Positions 36,735 through 48,269 of a stretch of DNA of 64,000 nt are shown here, piece after piece. The notes beneath the pieces were generated by a model. The model was not told where the DNA came from. It made no database searches and saw nothing but the letters and a program-made list of their open reading frames with translations. How positions within the stretch are numbered: the first letter of the stretch is position 1; each line of letters begins with the position of its first letter. Both the position numbers and the translations under genes were made by a program. The stretch comes from Benincasa hispida (taxonomy: Eukaryota > Streptophyta > Magnoliopsida > Cucurbitales > Cucurbitaceae), in the NCBI RefSeq assembly GCF_009727055.1, contig NC_052354.1, positions 37,748,543 to 37,812,542 of the forward strand, read 5' to 3'.

Positions 36735-37195
36735 AGAAAACTACCTTTTTAGACCCCAAGTTTTAAAACATAGGTATGTTTGGTCCCTGAATTTTTAAAA
36801 CGTACCTTTTTAATCCCCACATTTTTGTAGAATAAATGCATTTGGTCCTCGAGTTTTCAAAAAATATATCTTCTCAAATAGTTCCCATGTTTTTAAGAAT
36901 AAGTTTAAAAGGTTTCTTAAGTTTTTTTTTAATTGTTATTTTATATAATTATATGACATTTTGAATTAAAAAATAAGTTTTAAAAAATATTATTAGAATA
37001 AGATGTAATTTTTCAAAAATTAGTTTTCTAATCTAAAATAATATAAAGAGAATATTATAGAACCTTTTAAACCTATTTTTCTAAATTTGGGGATTAAAAG
37101 GGTATATTTTGAAAATTTAGGGATCAAATGCACATATTCTAAAAAATTTGAGGATAAAAAATGTAAATTTAGAAAATTAGAGACCAAACTTTTTT
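36735..37195. mobile_element. MITE with ~150-bp inverted repeats
   Basis: The left arm (TTTGGTCCCTGAATTTT, TTTTTAATCCCC, AATAAATGCATTTGGTCC) is matched in order by the reverse complement of the right arm (TTTGGTCTCTAATTTTC, TTTTTTATCCTC, ATATGTGCATTTGATCC). The centre is AT-rich with ATTATATGACA, as in the relative at 8.79-9.11 kb. It is non-coding and its exact ends are uncertain. Confidence 0.65.
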
Positions 37196-37481
37196 TAAAA
37201 TAAAATACTTTAATTACTAATTTTATTCAAATATGTAATATTTGTCCATCTAATACCGATCTTAACCAGTTTATATGGTCGTTATATGCCCTCACATCAA
37301 CGAGAAATTATTTGATGAGGCCATCATAGTATGACTAGTAATTTTTTATTATTGGCTTATGAGAGAGAAATAATATTTAGGAAAAATGAAGATTTTTGAA
37401 TCCACATCTAATAGTTATTATAATATAATCGCGACTTCATTAAATAATTTTTCCACGTCAACATGTTGATATTTATGTACA

Positions 37482-38118
37482 AGTTAAAGTGTGAAGTTGT
37501 CGTTTGAAGAGGTATACGACGGGACGGTAAATGATAGTGGTCAAAAGGTAAACGACAACGTCAACAAGTAGACGATAATGTCAAGCGATAAACGATAACA
37601 TTTAAAAGGAGGTAGACGATAGAGTCAAGTGATAGATGATAGCGTTTAGAGGATTTAAACGATAACGTCTAAAGAAGGTAGATGATAGCGTCAGGAGATA
37701 AACGATGTTGTGTAGACGATAATGTCAAGAGGTAGACGAGCGTAAGCAATAGACGATGTCGTGTAGACGATAAAGTCAAGAGGTAGACGATAGTATTTAA
37801 ACAAAGGTAAACGACAGTTTTAGCTAGGTTAACGATAAGGCAGAACGTACACGACAGTGGCACGCCAACCTTTTCTTTATATTTTCTTGTATATTGAAAT
37901 GTATATAGGTGTTGTATTTATACAATATGGAATCTCTAATTTCGGAATGCAAGAATAACTCAACAAAAAAATGGTTTGTAACTATCCTATTCTTTTGGTA
38001 AATCCTATTCAATTGGTAAAGAGGTAAGATTGTAATTTATGAAGTCTTGCACTGCTGACGGCGCTGTTGAGTGGATTTTCCTTTCGTGACGTGGCTTGCT
38101 GTGTTGGCATCCTTAACA
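37482..38118 (-). repeat. 3' LTR (637 bp)
   Basis: Minus strand TGTTAAGGATGCC to CACTTTAACT; the last A of the usual CA end is T in both LTRs. It contains an array of GTARACGATAG-like units between 37517 and 37860. It is 22 bp shorter than its partner and differs at scattered sites, so the insertion is not recent. Confidence 0.9.
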
Positions 38119-38131
38119 TCCCCCCTCAAAT
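38119..38131 (-). other. Polypurine tract
   Basis: Minus strand TTGAGGGGGGA adjoins the TGTTAAGG start of the 3' LTR. Confidence 0.8.
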
Positions 38132-39715
38132 GAGAGGGTAGTTCTACTACACTGAGTTTGGATTGAAGGTGGAAGAACTGTGAGTGTGTTAAGGTCTTGG
38201 TGAAGAATTCCGCGATTTGGTCGGAGGAAGGGACATAACGAACATCAAGCTGACCGCTGAGGACTTGATCACGAATGAAGTGAATGTCGATCTCAATGTG
38301 CTTGGTCCACGCATGAAACACCGAATTGACTCGTGTAGGTTGTCACACCACAGGACTGGAGCTGACTTCTGTTTGACACCGATCTCAGAAAGTAGTTGTT
38401 GCACCCAGATGATTTCTGCAGAGGCATGAGTAAGTGCTCTATATTCAGACTCTGTGCTGGACTGGGTGACAACGGATTGTTTCTTTGAGGACCAGAAGAC
38501 AAGATTACCTCTAAGAAAGATGCAATAAGCAGCAGCTAATTTTCGATTGTCTATGTTGGTTGCCCAATCGGCATCGAAGAAGGCCGAAACAGACAAGTCG
38601 AACCCATGTTGAATGTAGAGGCCAAAGTGTCGAGTGCCACTCACATATCTTAGTACTCTCTTCACCGCTTGCCAGTGAACGTCCGTAGGTTGCTTTAAGT
38701 ACTGACTTAGATGATTAACCGCATATTTAATATCAGGTCTCGTGGTGGTTAAGTACTGTAGGGCGCCAATCGTGCTTCGATAGATATAGGGATTGTCAAG
38801 AGGAGTGCCATCGGAGATAGAGAGTTGCTTGTTTAGAACACTCAGAGAGGGTGCCGATTTGAGATCTCCAAGGTCAAGGTGGTGGAGTAGGTCCTCGACA
38901 TATTTTTCCTGATTCAGTATAACTCCATTGGCGACAGTGTGTAGTTGGACTCCAAGGATGTAATGGAGTTGGCCAAGATCATTTAGAGCAAACTTGGAGT
39001 CCAAGGCTATTACAAGCTTGTTGATTACCTGCGGATTGGTGCCCGTGATGATTACATCATCAACGTATACCAGTAAGAGTATCAAGGCAGAAGTGCTTCG
39101 GTATATGCAGAGAGATGTATCAGAATTAGCATTCTGAAAGCCCCAGCTACATAGTGTTGTCTTCAGTGTATTGTTCCAGGCCCTTGGCACTTGCTTGAGG
39201 CCATATATGGCCTTGTGTAAACGACGGACATGATTCAGTAGTTGAGGATGAACAAATCCTTGCGGTTGGCACATATAAACTTCTTCATCGAGTACCTCAT
39301 TAAGGAAGGCGTTATTGAAATCTAACTGTCTCAGTTTCCACCCTTTGAATACAGCAAGGCTAATGATGATTCGGATGGTGGACGCCTTTACCACTAGACT
39401 AAATGTCTCGAAGAAATCAATGTCCGAGTTTTGATGAAAGCATTTTGCTACGAGTCATGCCTTGTAGCATAGAATGGAGCCATTAAAACTCAGTTTGATT
39501 CAGAATAACCACTTATTCCCAATAATGTTCATCGACTGTGACAGAGGAATTAAAGTCCAGGTCTGATTTTTCATCAGTGCTTGAAATTCATCACTCATCG
39601 CGTTGTTCCACTGCTTGGTTTTGAGCGCATTAGTGACTCGTGTAGGTTCACTTGGGGACCAATCTTTGTGGGTTTGGGAGGACAGTATTTTGGGTTTGAA
39701 GATGCGCCTTTGCAC
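38132..39715 (-). pseudogene. Copia reverse transcriptase and RNase H
   Basis: The 401-codon frame 39394-38189 carries the RT core: the first aspartate in RQLDFNNAFLNE, YGLKQVPRAWN and an intact YVDD box, then RNase H with DADWA, TESEYR and CDN acidic residues intact. A frameshift near 38.32 kb moves the end of RNase H into the frame at 38321-38037 (HIEIDIHFIRDQV, IAEFFTKTL). Upstream, 39715-39500 encodes the RT start (NQTWTLIPLSQSMNIIGNKW) and is cut off by a stop right after KWLF. Catalytic residues survive here, unlike in protease and integrase. Confidence 0.88.
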
Positions 39716-39784
39716 GGGTAATCACGGGATGAGTGTTTACGGGTATGGGGTGTGGGATAGTATCAGGTGAAGACTAGGCAGTGG

Positions 39785-40195
39785 ACGACGAATGTAAACG
39801 ATCGGTGGGTTGGGTGGTAGGCGATGGTGAGTCAGGAGGTAAACGATTGAAGGGTAAATAATTGGGTTGTAAACGATCGGTAGGTAAAATATCGGTGGGT
39901 ACACGATCGGTAGGTAAATAATTTGTGGGTAAGCGGGTGGTGGGTAAACGATCACTGGTGTAAACGATCGCTGGGTAAATGATCGCTGGGTAAACTAGTG
40001 GTGGGTAGACGATCGGTAGGCTGGGCATTACACGATGAGGGTAAACGATCGTTAGGTAAACAATTGGTAGGTGAATGATCGTTGGGTAAACAATCGCTAG
40101 GTAAGAAACTGGTGAGTAGGCGATCAGTGGGTTGGATACTAGAGGATGAGGGTAAACGATCATCGGATAAACAATTTGTGGGTAGACGATCAGAA
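39785..40195 (-). repeat. 15-bp minisatellite in the integrase-RT linker
   Basis: Consecutive 15-mers such as TAAACGATCGCTGGG, TAAATGATCGCTGGG and TAGACGATCGGTAGG. On the coding strand they give a pentapeptide repeat of DRLPT/SDRLP type. Because the period is five codons, overlapping frames also stay open, which creates additional long frames (for example IVYPP repeats) with no meaning of their own. Confidence 0.8.
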
Positions 40196-41720
40196 GAGGA
40201 AGGTGGGAAGACTGGGCTGTCTGTAGAGTTATCAGTTGGTGATTGGGTGTAGGTTGTTTTGATAATTGGTGAGGGTGAGGTTGTGGACGTAGAGGGCATA
40301 GAGTCACTGTGCGGTGTGTCTTGACTGAGGGGTAGCCAGGAAACCGGGTGGACGACAACTGCTTGCTTGGCCAGTCTGCAAGCTGAAGGAGACACCTTAC
40401 ATGGAAAGTCAGTTTCATCAAACACCACATGCCGAGATGTGAACAACCTACCATTGGGTTGAGGCATTTATAGCCTTTGTGATTCACAGCAGGGCTGAGG
40501 TAGATGCACCTCTCTGTACGATAGCTCAACTTATGTGAACTGTACGATCTCAGGCAGGGGAAACATGCACACCCAAATATTCGAAGCTCCTCAAACTTGA
40601 GCTTCTTTTTTAACATCACTTCCATTGGAGACTGTCCATTTAGGACATGGGTGGGAAGGCCATTAATCAGTATAGTTGAGTATAAGAAGGCATCCCACCA
40701 ATGATGTAAGGGAAGATGTGCTTGGGATAGTAGGGTTAGCCCTGTCTCCACTATGTGTCTGTGCTTCCTTTTAGCCCTTCTATTTTGTGCTGGCGTATAT
40801 GGACAGGTATACTTGGAGGCAATGTTGTGTTGATGACAAACTTTGTGTGTCTTGACAAATTCTCCACCATTATCCGATTGTAGGGACTTGATCAGTGTAT
40901 TGAACTGAGTTTGTATCATGGTGAGAAAGTGTTGAAAAGCTGCAAGAGTGTCACTTTTTAACCTCAGAGGATAGATCCATGTGTACCTGCTGTGATCATC
41001 AACAAAGATAGCATATTTGTACCCATCTGTAGATAGGAGAGGAGCTGGACCGCACAAATCAGTATGTATAAGTTTAAAGGTTGCAGATGCTCTTGAGTTA
41101 GAGTTAGGGAAGGCTAAAGAATGCGATTTGCCATAGCTACAAGAATTACAAAATTTGAGCTCTTCATTAGATAACATAGGGAGATTATAGCCTTTGATAA
41201 TAAATCTAGCGTTTTTTACGAATGATGACTAAGTCTTTTATGCCATATAACCTTAGACACTATGCTTCGAAGATATGCTAAGAGTAGGTAAATTGTTATT
41301 CTTGTGCACTAGCTGCGATGGTACTCCGTTTTCTACTGACTTCGAGCTGACTTCTGCACCTTCTAACTGATACAATCCATCTTTAAGTACTCCCTTCATT
41401 ACTGTTTGTCCCGCACCCCTGTCCTTAACAAGATAGTAATCCGTGTGAAATTCAATAAACACGTTATTGTCTTTTATTAGCTTAGATATACTGACCAAAT
41501 TTTTTTCTATGGCAAGCATACGTAACATATCATTCAGTTTCAAATTGCAGGCATCACTAGACAAATATGCAGTTCTAACATGAGAAATTTCGAAAGTATT
41601 ACCATTAGTTACAGTGACTGCTTCAGTACCTGAGTATTCAATCAGGTTGCCAAGATTGTTGAAGTCTGAGGTAACCTGATTGGAGTCACCATTTTCAGCA
41701 TACCAATTTGCATCAGTCAT
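40196..41720 (-). pseudogene. Copia protease and integrase
   Basis: Protease lies at 41720-41600: the catalytic D(S/T)G box reads AENGDSNQ, so the aspartate is glutamate. GAG-pre-integrase follows, with the zinc pair in FCNSCSYGK near 41.13 kb. Integrase continues to about 40.5 kb with aspartates in HTDLCGPAP and QSDNGGEF, but the third acidic residue is changed: AQNRRAKRKHR has lysine where the family has glutamate. A stop at about 41178 and a frame change to the 40467-39952 frame also occur. Protease and integrase should both be inactive. Confidence 0.88.
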
Positions 41721-41779
41721 GTTCTCTTGTTTTATCAGAAAGGGATTACTTCTATAGGCAGTGGCTAGGGCTGTTGGAT

Positions 41780-42660
41780 GAGATTGAATGTTTTTGGTCT
41801 GGTTGTTGGGGAAGGGTTGCCTCTTGTTTTGAAGAGAATTGGGAACAAAATCTCTGTTATACCTGTTGAAGTAGTAGAATGCTATGTGTCATACCTTCCC
41901 ACAAACTTAAGACACAGGTTTGTTGTTGTTTCTTCCTCTGCCTCGACCTCTACCATGGCCTCCACCACCTCGTTGTCCTCCCCCAGTGGATTGGTTGCTG
42001 CTATTAGTCTTGTTATTTTGGTTGACATGTCTAGTATTTGTCATATTCACTGACGCATTACTGACTTGGTTGAAGCCTACTGTCGTTTTTTGGTTTAACT
42101 GATGTTCCAATATCATTTCATACAGGAGAAGTTTCGATTGCAAATCAAGCCATGACATGTCCGCTCTCCCTTGGATCGTGGCCACGATGGCACTGTACTC
42201 TTCATCAAGTCCTAGTAGCACCTATGAAATAAGAGCTCTTGGTGGCACTAGACTACCACCTTGCTCAAGATTGTCATCATTCATTTTCATAATTGAAGGT
42301 ACTCTTCCATTTTCAAATTACCTTTTCTGGTTGTTTGAAACACATTTCTCAGATAATCCTCTTCAGCCTTGGACTGAACACCAAAAAGTTGTTGAATGTT
42401 GACCCACAGATCCCTTGCACATTCACATCCCATCACTTGAATGGCAACTTCTGGTGTCATGGAATTATATAGCTAGCCTAGGAGGAGTTGATCTACATCC
42501 ATCCTCGCTTCGTATTGAGGATTTACCTCAATTATTGTCGATGAGATGGAAGCACCACTGTCAGAGCTTCCTTCTACGCTACGCGGAGTTGCTCCTGCTT
42601 CAGTCGATCCAGTCGGTATGCTCTCACCGACTGCAGGTTGCAAAAACATTGGTGGACAAA
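41780..42660 (-). pseudogene. Copia gag (UBN2-like)
   Basis: Recognisable segments in order are TIIEVNPQYEARMDVDQLLL, a stop (TAG in place of the expected TGG), LYNSMTPEVAIQVMG, SKAEEDYLRNVFQTTRKGN, a frame change near 42.30 kb, then LLGLDEEYSAIVATIQG (42221) and a Gly/Arg-rich tail GRGRGRGRNN near 41.93 kb in place of a clear zinc knuckle. This is the capsid-like protein that packages element RNA. The copy is not translatable as one protein. Confidence 0.8.
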
Positions 42661-42857
42661 CTTTTTGTCTGATCAGGTGCCCTTCGAGTTAGTAGCTCCA
42701 AATGATTGGAAGCGCCAAGTTTTTCCATAGAAGAAAATTGCTGCGATCAAGTTTGATGGAGGTTATCTAATTGAGGAGTTGGTTTAGGGGTGGGCCGCTG
42801 AAGTTGGCTGTGTGAGGGTGGTTCCCAGGTTTCCTTAATTGACGTTGGTCCTTATGA

Positions 42858-42869
42858 GCTTTGATACCA
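42858..42869 (-). other. Primer binding site
   Basis: Minus strand TGGTATCAAAGC directly after the 5' LTR, one base off the usual tRNA-iMet site. Confidence 0.8.
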
Positions 42870-43528
42870 AGTTAAAGTGTGAAGTTGTCATTTGAAGAGG
42901 TATACGACGAGACGGTAAACGATAGTGGTCAAAAGGTAAACGACAATGTCAACAAGTAGACGATAGTGTCAAGCGGTAAACGATAGCATTTAAAAGAAGG
43001 TAGACGATAGTCAAGTGATAGACAATAGCATTTAGAGGATGTAAACGATAACATCTGAAAGAGGCAGACGATAGCGTCAGAAGATAAACAATGTCATGTA
43101 GATGATAACGTTAAGAGGTAGACGATAGTATTTAGAGGTAGATGATAGCATCAAACGATAGATGATGTCGTGTAAATGATAAAGTCAAGAGGTAGACGAT
43201 AGTATTTAAACAAAGGTAAATGACAGTTTTAGCTAGGTAGAAGATAAGGCAAAAGGTACACGACAGTGGTACGCCAACCTTTTCTTTATATTTTCTTGTA
43301 TATTGAAATATACATAGGTGTTGTATTTATACAATATGGAATCCCTAATTTGGGAATGCAAGAATAACTCAACAAAAAAAATGGTTTGTAATCATCCTAT
43401 TCTTTTGGTAAATCCTATTCAATTGGTAAAAAGGTAAGACTGTAATTTATGAAGTCTTACACTGCTGACAGGGTTGTTGAGTGAATTTTCCTTTGGTGAC
43501 GTGGCTTGTTGTGTTGGCATCCTTAACA
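42870..43528 (-). repeat. 5' LTR (659 bp)
   Basis: Partner of 37482-38118, with the same ends and the same array of AAACGATAG-type units (about 42.91-43.26 kb). Confidence 0.9.
43323..43332 (-). promoter_or_regulatory. TATA-like box in the 5' LTR
   Basis: Minus strand GTATAAATAC; identical at 37914-37923 in the 3' LTR. Its position, 196 bases into the LTR, suits the element's core promoter. Confidence 0.5.
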
Positions 43529-43533
43529 GTACA

Positions 43534-45473
43534 TAGCCACTATATATTTTAAAACAATTAATAGAAAGATATAATGATGTAAGACTATTTTTTAAGTTTA
43601 ATAAATTAAATAAAATATTTGATTAAAATGCTATTTCTGTCTTTGTATTTTAAGATTTGTTCAATTTTAATATTTGTGCTTTTAAATGTTTAAATTTAGA
43701 CTCTGCATTTTTAATAAGTCTTAAATTTAGTCATTAGAAAATTAAAATTTACCAAAATAATAACAATTCAAAAAAAAAAATTTCCAATTTTTTTTTTTTA
43801 AAGAAGAGAATAACAATAAAGATTTTTAGAAAAATCAACAACAAACTAATAGTTGAGTCTATTTTTATATTTATTGAAAGTAAAAAATCTAAAATGAAAA
43901 TACAGAAACTAAACCAAAACAACTCTCAAATTACCAGGGTTGAAATTGTATTTCATCTTAAAATGAATTTGAAAGTTTGCCCCATTTGTTAATCTATTGG
44001 TTTTTGAAAATTAAGTCTATTTTCTCTCAATTTCTAATGATTTGCATATTTTTTAAGTTCAAGATTTGAATTCTTAACCAAAATTTTAAAATAAAATCAA
44101 GTTTTTAAAAACTATTTTGTAAAGTTTTCAAAATTTAGCTTCACTTTTTCTTAAAAATATTGGTAAAAAATAGATAAAAGAGTAAGAAATTTAAAGATGG
44201 AATGATTATTTATAGGCTTAATTTTTAAAAACTTAAAATAAAAAACTAAGATCACATTTGAATAACCATTTGGTTTTTAATTCTTGAAAATCTATTTTTA
44301 GTTTTCAGTTTATTAAAAGATAACCTATTTGGTTACTTTTTGATTTTTTTTTTAAACAAAAAAACGAAAAACATGTTTGGTATCTATTTTATCTATTTTA
44401 AAAAAATGTAAACAAAAAATACATTTGAGAATTGCATTTTCTGAAAAAAAAAAAAAAAAAGAATCAAAATAAGTTTTGGTGATCTTTTTAGTTTATACTT
44501 CTTTTTTATGATAATGAAAATAAAACTATTTTTACAATATCTTTTCATCTAAATATACATAGTTACAAAATTATATCTTTATTTTAAACATTTTTTTAAA
44601 TCTATATTTTCAAACCAATTTAGATTTGAACTTTGATATTGTTTAAAATAATGTAAGGTATTATTGTTAATATGAAAAAGGAGAATTAAGGTGGAAATGA
44701 AGCTTATGACAAGACAATATTTTGGATATCATCTCTCCTTCCATTTTATATAAAAAGTGGAAAATAAAGAGCCTTTGTGGATCGAAAGCAAGGATCATGG
44801 CATGATGCTTCAAGGTTGGGTTACAAGGGAACTTTGATTTATAAGATTTCGTTTGGTAGAGAATTTAAAAACAAAAAATTCAATGAAAACAAAGTTCTAT
44901 TTTATATTTTCAGATATGCATTTGATACTATATATTTATAAATCATAAAACTAGTCGTAGTAACCGATTAATATTTACCTAACAATAAATTATTATTAAT
45001 TTATTTATGAATATGATTTATGTTAAAAAAATTTATATAATAATTATTTTATAATATTAAATTTATATAAATTTTATTTTATAATATTATGTAATTTATA
45101 TACATTATATAATACATATTATATATTTTTTAAGAAATGAATTGAACATGACATATTATATTTCTAAATATTTTTATTTTTATTTAATATAATTATATAA
45201 TTTATAATTTATAATTCAATCTGTACTGTTTGGATCATAGAATCTAAGAATAATTTTCAGAAATAGAATTGGATTGTCTTCCAAATGCGTATTTGTTGAA
45301 CTCAATGAATCTGAAATATAAAATATAATTTGAATTATTTACCAAACAAGTCCAAAACCGGGAAAATTAAAATAATATAGTAGTTTTGAAAACAATTTAT
45401 AAAAATATTGTACTTTTAAAATTATTTAGAAAAATATTGTTGTTGTTATTTTTGTTTTTAAAAGGTCTAGGTT
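43534..45473. other. AT-rich intergenic DNA with MITE relics
   Basis: No gene. At about 43.98-44.29 kb an inverted pair (GAAAATTAAGTCTATTTTCTC and the reverse complement AAATTAAGCCTATAAATAA, with CCATTTG-type ends) looks like a decayed relative of the 11.4-kb MITE. A further partial copy lies at 44.26-44.35 kb. Confidence 0.45.
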
Positions 45474-45725
45474 GGTCGAATTTTCAACACTTGATCTTTA
45501 CATTTTTTTAAAAAAATAATTTTCAATACATCGAGTGTAGGTCAAATTTTCAACATTCGACATTTTTTTTAATTTTTTATTTTATAAAAACAATTTCTAA
45601 AAATATTTTATCATTTTATTATTTTATTTAAACTCTAAAAAGAACAAATTAAAAAAATAATATCTCATAAAAATAAAAAAAGTGTAAATTAAAATATCTC
45701 ATTTATATAAAAATAATTACAAAAA

Positions 45726-47734
45726 TCAATGTGTCCCACAAGGCGAACGTCGTCGATTTCGAGCTGGTTGTCATCGTCGAATTCGAATTTGAGGTTGTTC
45801 TGGTTCTTCTTGATGGTGCTCTAGTACCTCTGCAGGCGCTTCATGATATAAATATTCATTATGCTCTCCATGATCCCGACCATGTCCATGCATGTATGAA
45901 GACAAAGGACTAGCCTCTGAGTCATAATGTCCTAAACCAAATGCTGGCATCATCATCATCGGACTAACATAATCAGTTTGACTATGCGTCTACATCATAG
46001 GGGGCAACTCTTCCACATTATGTGCAACCTCATCAAACTCATCCTCTTCCTGAACAGGTCCTCTACGTCTAGGATCTGGTGGAAGAACAATATGTATATC
46101 GTACATATAATATATCTCCTCCATATAGCTTTGATTGTCACTACATATAGCAAGAACCTGATTCGGATCATTCACAACATCACTGAGTCTACTGTTGTTC
46201 GATCTCTGTGAATTATAAAACAATTAGATAATATTTAAAATAAAATAAATTAAAAATAATATTTATTCATTTACCAGATGACCCACAACTACTCTCGAAC
46301 GAGTAACGAAGCGCCTTGTGATATTATTATACCAATGAATATAGTTTTGAGTGACATCCCTGCCAAACTGTTCAATAGAAACCCCCACTGCAATAAACCT
46401 TGCATGATAGTGCCATCGCACTCCCAAATGTGCAACTTTTTCGGACCAATTTACAGTCCTTAAGTCGATATCATGCAGTAGGGGTTCGGTATTACAAGGC
46501 GATGGGACATCCTGCTGAAAATCGAATTGTCTCATCACCCTGTCAGGACGATGCCACTCACCAATGTGAAAACATATGAGAGGACTCATCGTTTGCCATA
46601 TGTTTTGACCATTCGTACAGAAATTGGGTAAAGTATGCATAATAATTTTGTATGGTTCCCAAATAACCTGAAACAAAAAATATTATATTGGAGAACATTA
46701 AAGACATACAATAAAAATGTGTATAAAATAATCAATTAGGTTCGGTGTAATGAACCTGATCAGGTGGAAGCAGATCAAACATGTATCTGTACTGGCTGAT
46801 TACATGTGTGGCTGTCCTAGTCACACAAAATTTGTCTCTCTACCTAAATTTTTAAATTTATAATTTAGAATCTAAATTAACTAGATCAGTGATATAAAAA
46901 TTAAATTTTATTAAAATAACATACCAAGAATTGTAGGCTCGTCCAGCCTGAGAGTCATTAACATGTTGTAGTTGTGGAGCCATTGTTGGAAATCGCTCCC
47001 AAGCCCATAGTTGCAAAAGTATGAGAGGCCAAACTATCTCACGAACCTCAGGTCTTGTTGCTTTGTATATTTGTCTATACAACCATGCCAAACATGCTCC
47101 ACCCCACGAATACTGCCTTGCATCATAGAAGTTAGCTAATAGTGGCAGGAACATCAAGTAAACAAAATGACTTGATTTGTCGGAAAACAGACTTTCACCT
47201 ATCATTTGTAGTATATATGCTCGCGCATATCTTATGACGATTTCCTCTGCATCATCTGCGGAGCTCGACAGAATTTGTTCCTAACCATATCAAACTTAAC
47301 CTCGATTCTTTAATTTTATCGGCAGGTGGGGTCACACCGAGGTACAGTTGACAAACTTGTGACCAGTTAATCGTACATCACTTCGGTGACCGACTCACCA
47401 TCAACAGGTAACCCCAACAACACTTCTATGTCTTGTAGAGTGATAGTGCACTCTCCAACAAATAAATGTATGCGTCTCAAGCCTCCATCGCTCGACCAAG
47501 GCTGTGATCAGATGCCAATCCAACTGAATAAATCTCAATCGGCAACCCATAGAATCCAGATATGCGCAGTAGCGGTAATATTCGAGGGTGGAGTGGGATA
47601 GTGCGCTGGAGAACTGCCTCTCGACGCCTGTAAGATATTTCTCCGATAGTACGATCTCACCATACAACAGATGATCGATGAATGGATTGGTCGTACAAAA
47701 CATTAGGATCGACTGGTCCTGGGTTTAAAGCCAT
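45726..47734 (-). pseudogene. Plant mobile domain (PMD) protein, broken
   Basis: The start ATG is at 47734 (MALNPGPVDPNVLYDQ). Family hallmarks follow: LDWHLITALVERWRLETHTF, GECTITLQDIEVLLGLPVDG, YARAYILQMIGESLFSDKS, QLWAWERFP, VIWEPY, and a low-complexity tail ending PCGTH. Introns are visible by their signals: a GTATGT donor after RAYNSW (about 46.92 kb), an acceptor TTTGTTTCAG before VIWEPY (about 46.67 kb) and a GTAAAT..CACAG intron at about 46.21-46.27 kb. Frameshifts lie near 47.66, 47.55, 47.46 and 47.3 kb, and a stop near 45.99 kb. PMD proteins (MAIN/MAIL1 relatives) are also carried by plant transposons; this copy belongs to that group. Confidence 0.8.
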
Positions 47735-47749
47735 GATCTGAAAGAAAAA

Positions 47750-48245
47750 AAATATTTATTTCTCAATTAAAAAATATTAATTTCTCAATTAGAAGAATAA
47801 TGTACAACTTAATTAACTTAATTAAATAATGTACAATTTAATTAAAAGAATAATGTACAACTTAATTCAAAGAATAATGTACAACTTTATAAATTATAAT
47901 AAAAAAAATTGAATATACAATAAAAGTATCTACACTTAATTAAATATACCTGATAAAAAGATTATTTATTTCTCAATTAAATAATGTACAACTTAATTAA
48001 AAGAATAATGTACAACTTAATTAAAAAATAATGTACAACTTAATTAAAAGTATCTACAATAAAAAAATTTGAATATACAATAAAAGTGTCTACACTTAAT
48101 TAAATATACATGATAAAAGAAGTATTTATTTCTCAATTAAAATAATAATGTATAACTTTATAGATTACAATAAAAAAATTGAATATACAATAAATTATAA
48201 TAAAAAGATTGAATATACAATAAAATGAATATATAGTAAAAAAAA
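47750..48245. repeat. AT-rich minisatellite between PMD and transposase
   Basis: Degenerate tandem copies of AATAATGTACAACTTAATTA and TTGAATATACAATAAAAGT, with TTTATTTCTCAATTA recurring. It is non-coding and separates the two genes of the MULE. Confidence 0.75.
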
Positions 48246-48269
48246 TATTTATTTCTCAATCCCTAACTA

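Larger units (their letters stand above)
37482..43528 (-). mobile_element. Structurally complete Copia retrotransposon, disabled
   Basis: A 6,047-bp element with LTRs at both ends, primer site, polypurine tract, gag, protease, integrase, RT and RNase H in Copia order. It is flanked by the 5-bp duplication GTACA (37477-37481 and 43529-43533). Internal coding is broken by point changes and frameshifts. RT and RNase H wording resembles the Ale/Retrofit group, a tentative assignment. Confidence 0.93.

Noticed and set aside
39737..39955. Proline/tyrosine-rich frames of IVYPP type as separate proteins
   Set aside because: They are other-frame readings of the 15-bp minisatellite in the Copia linker.
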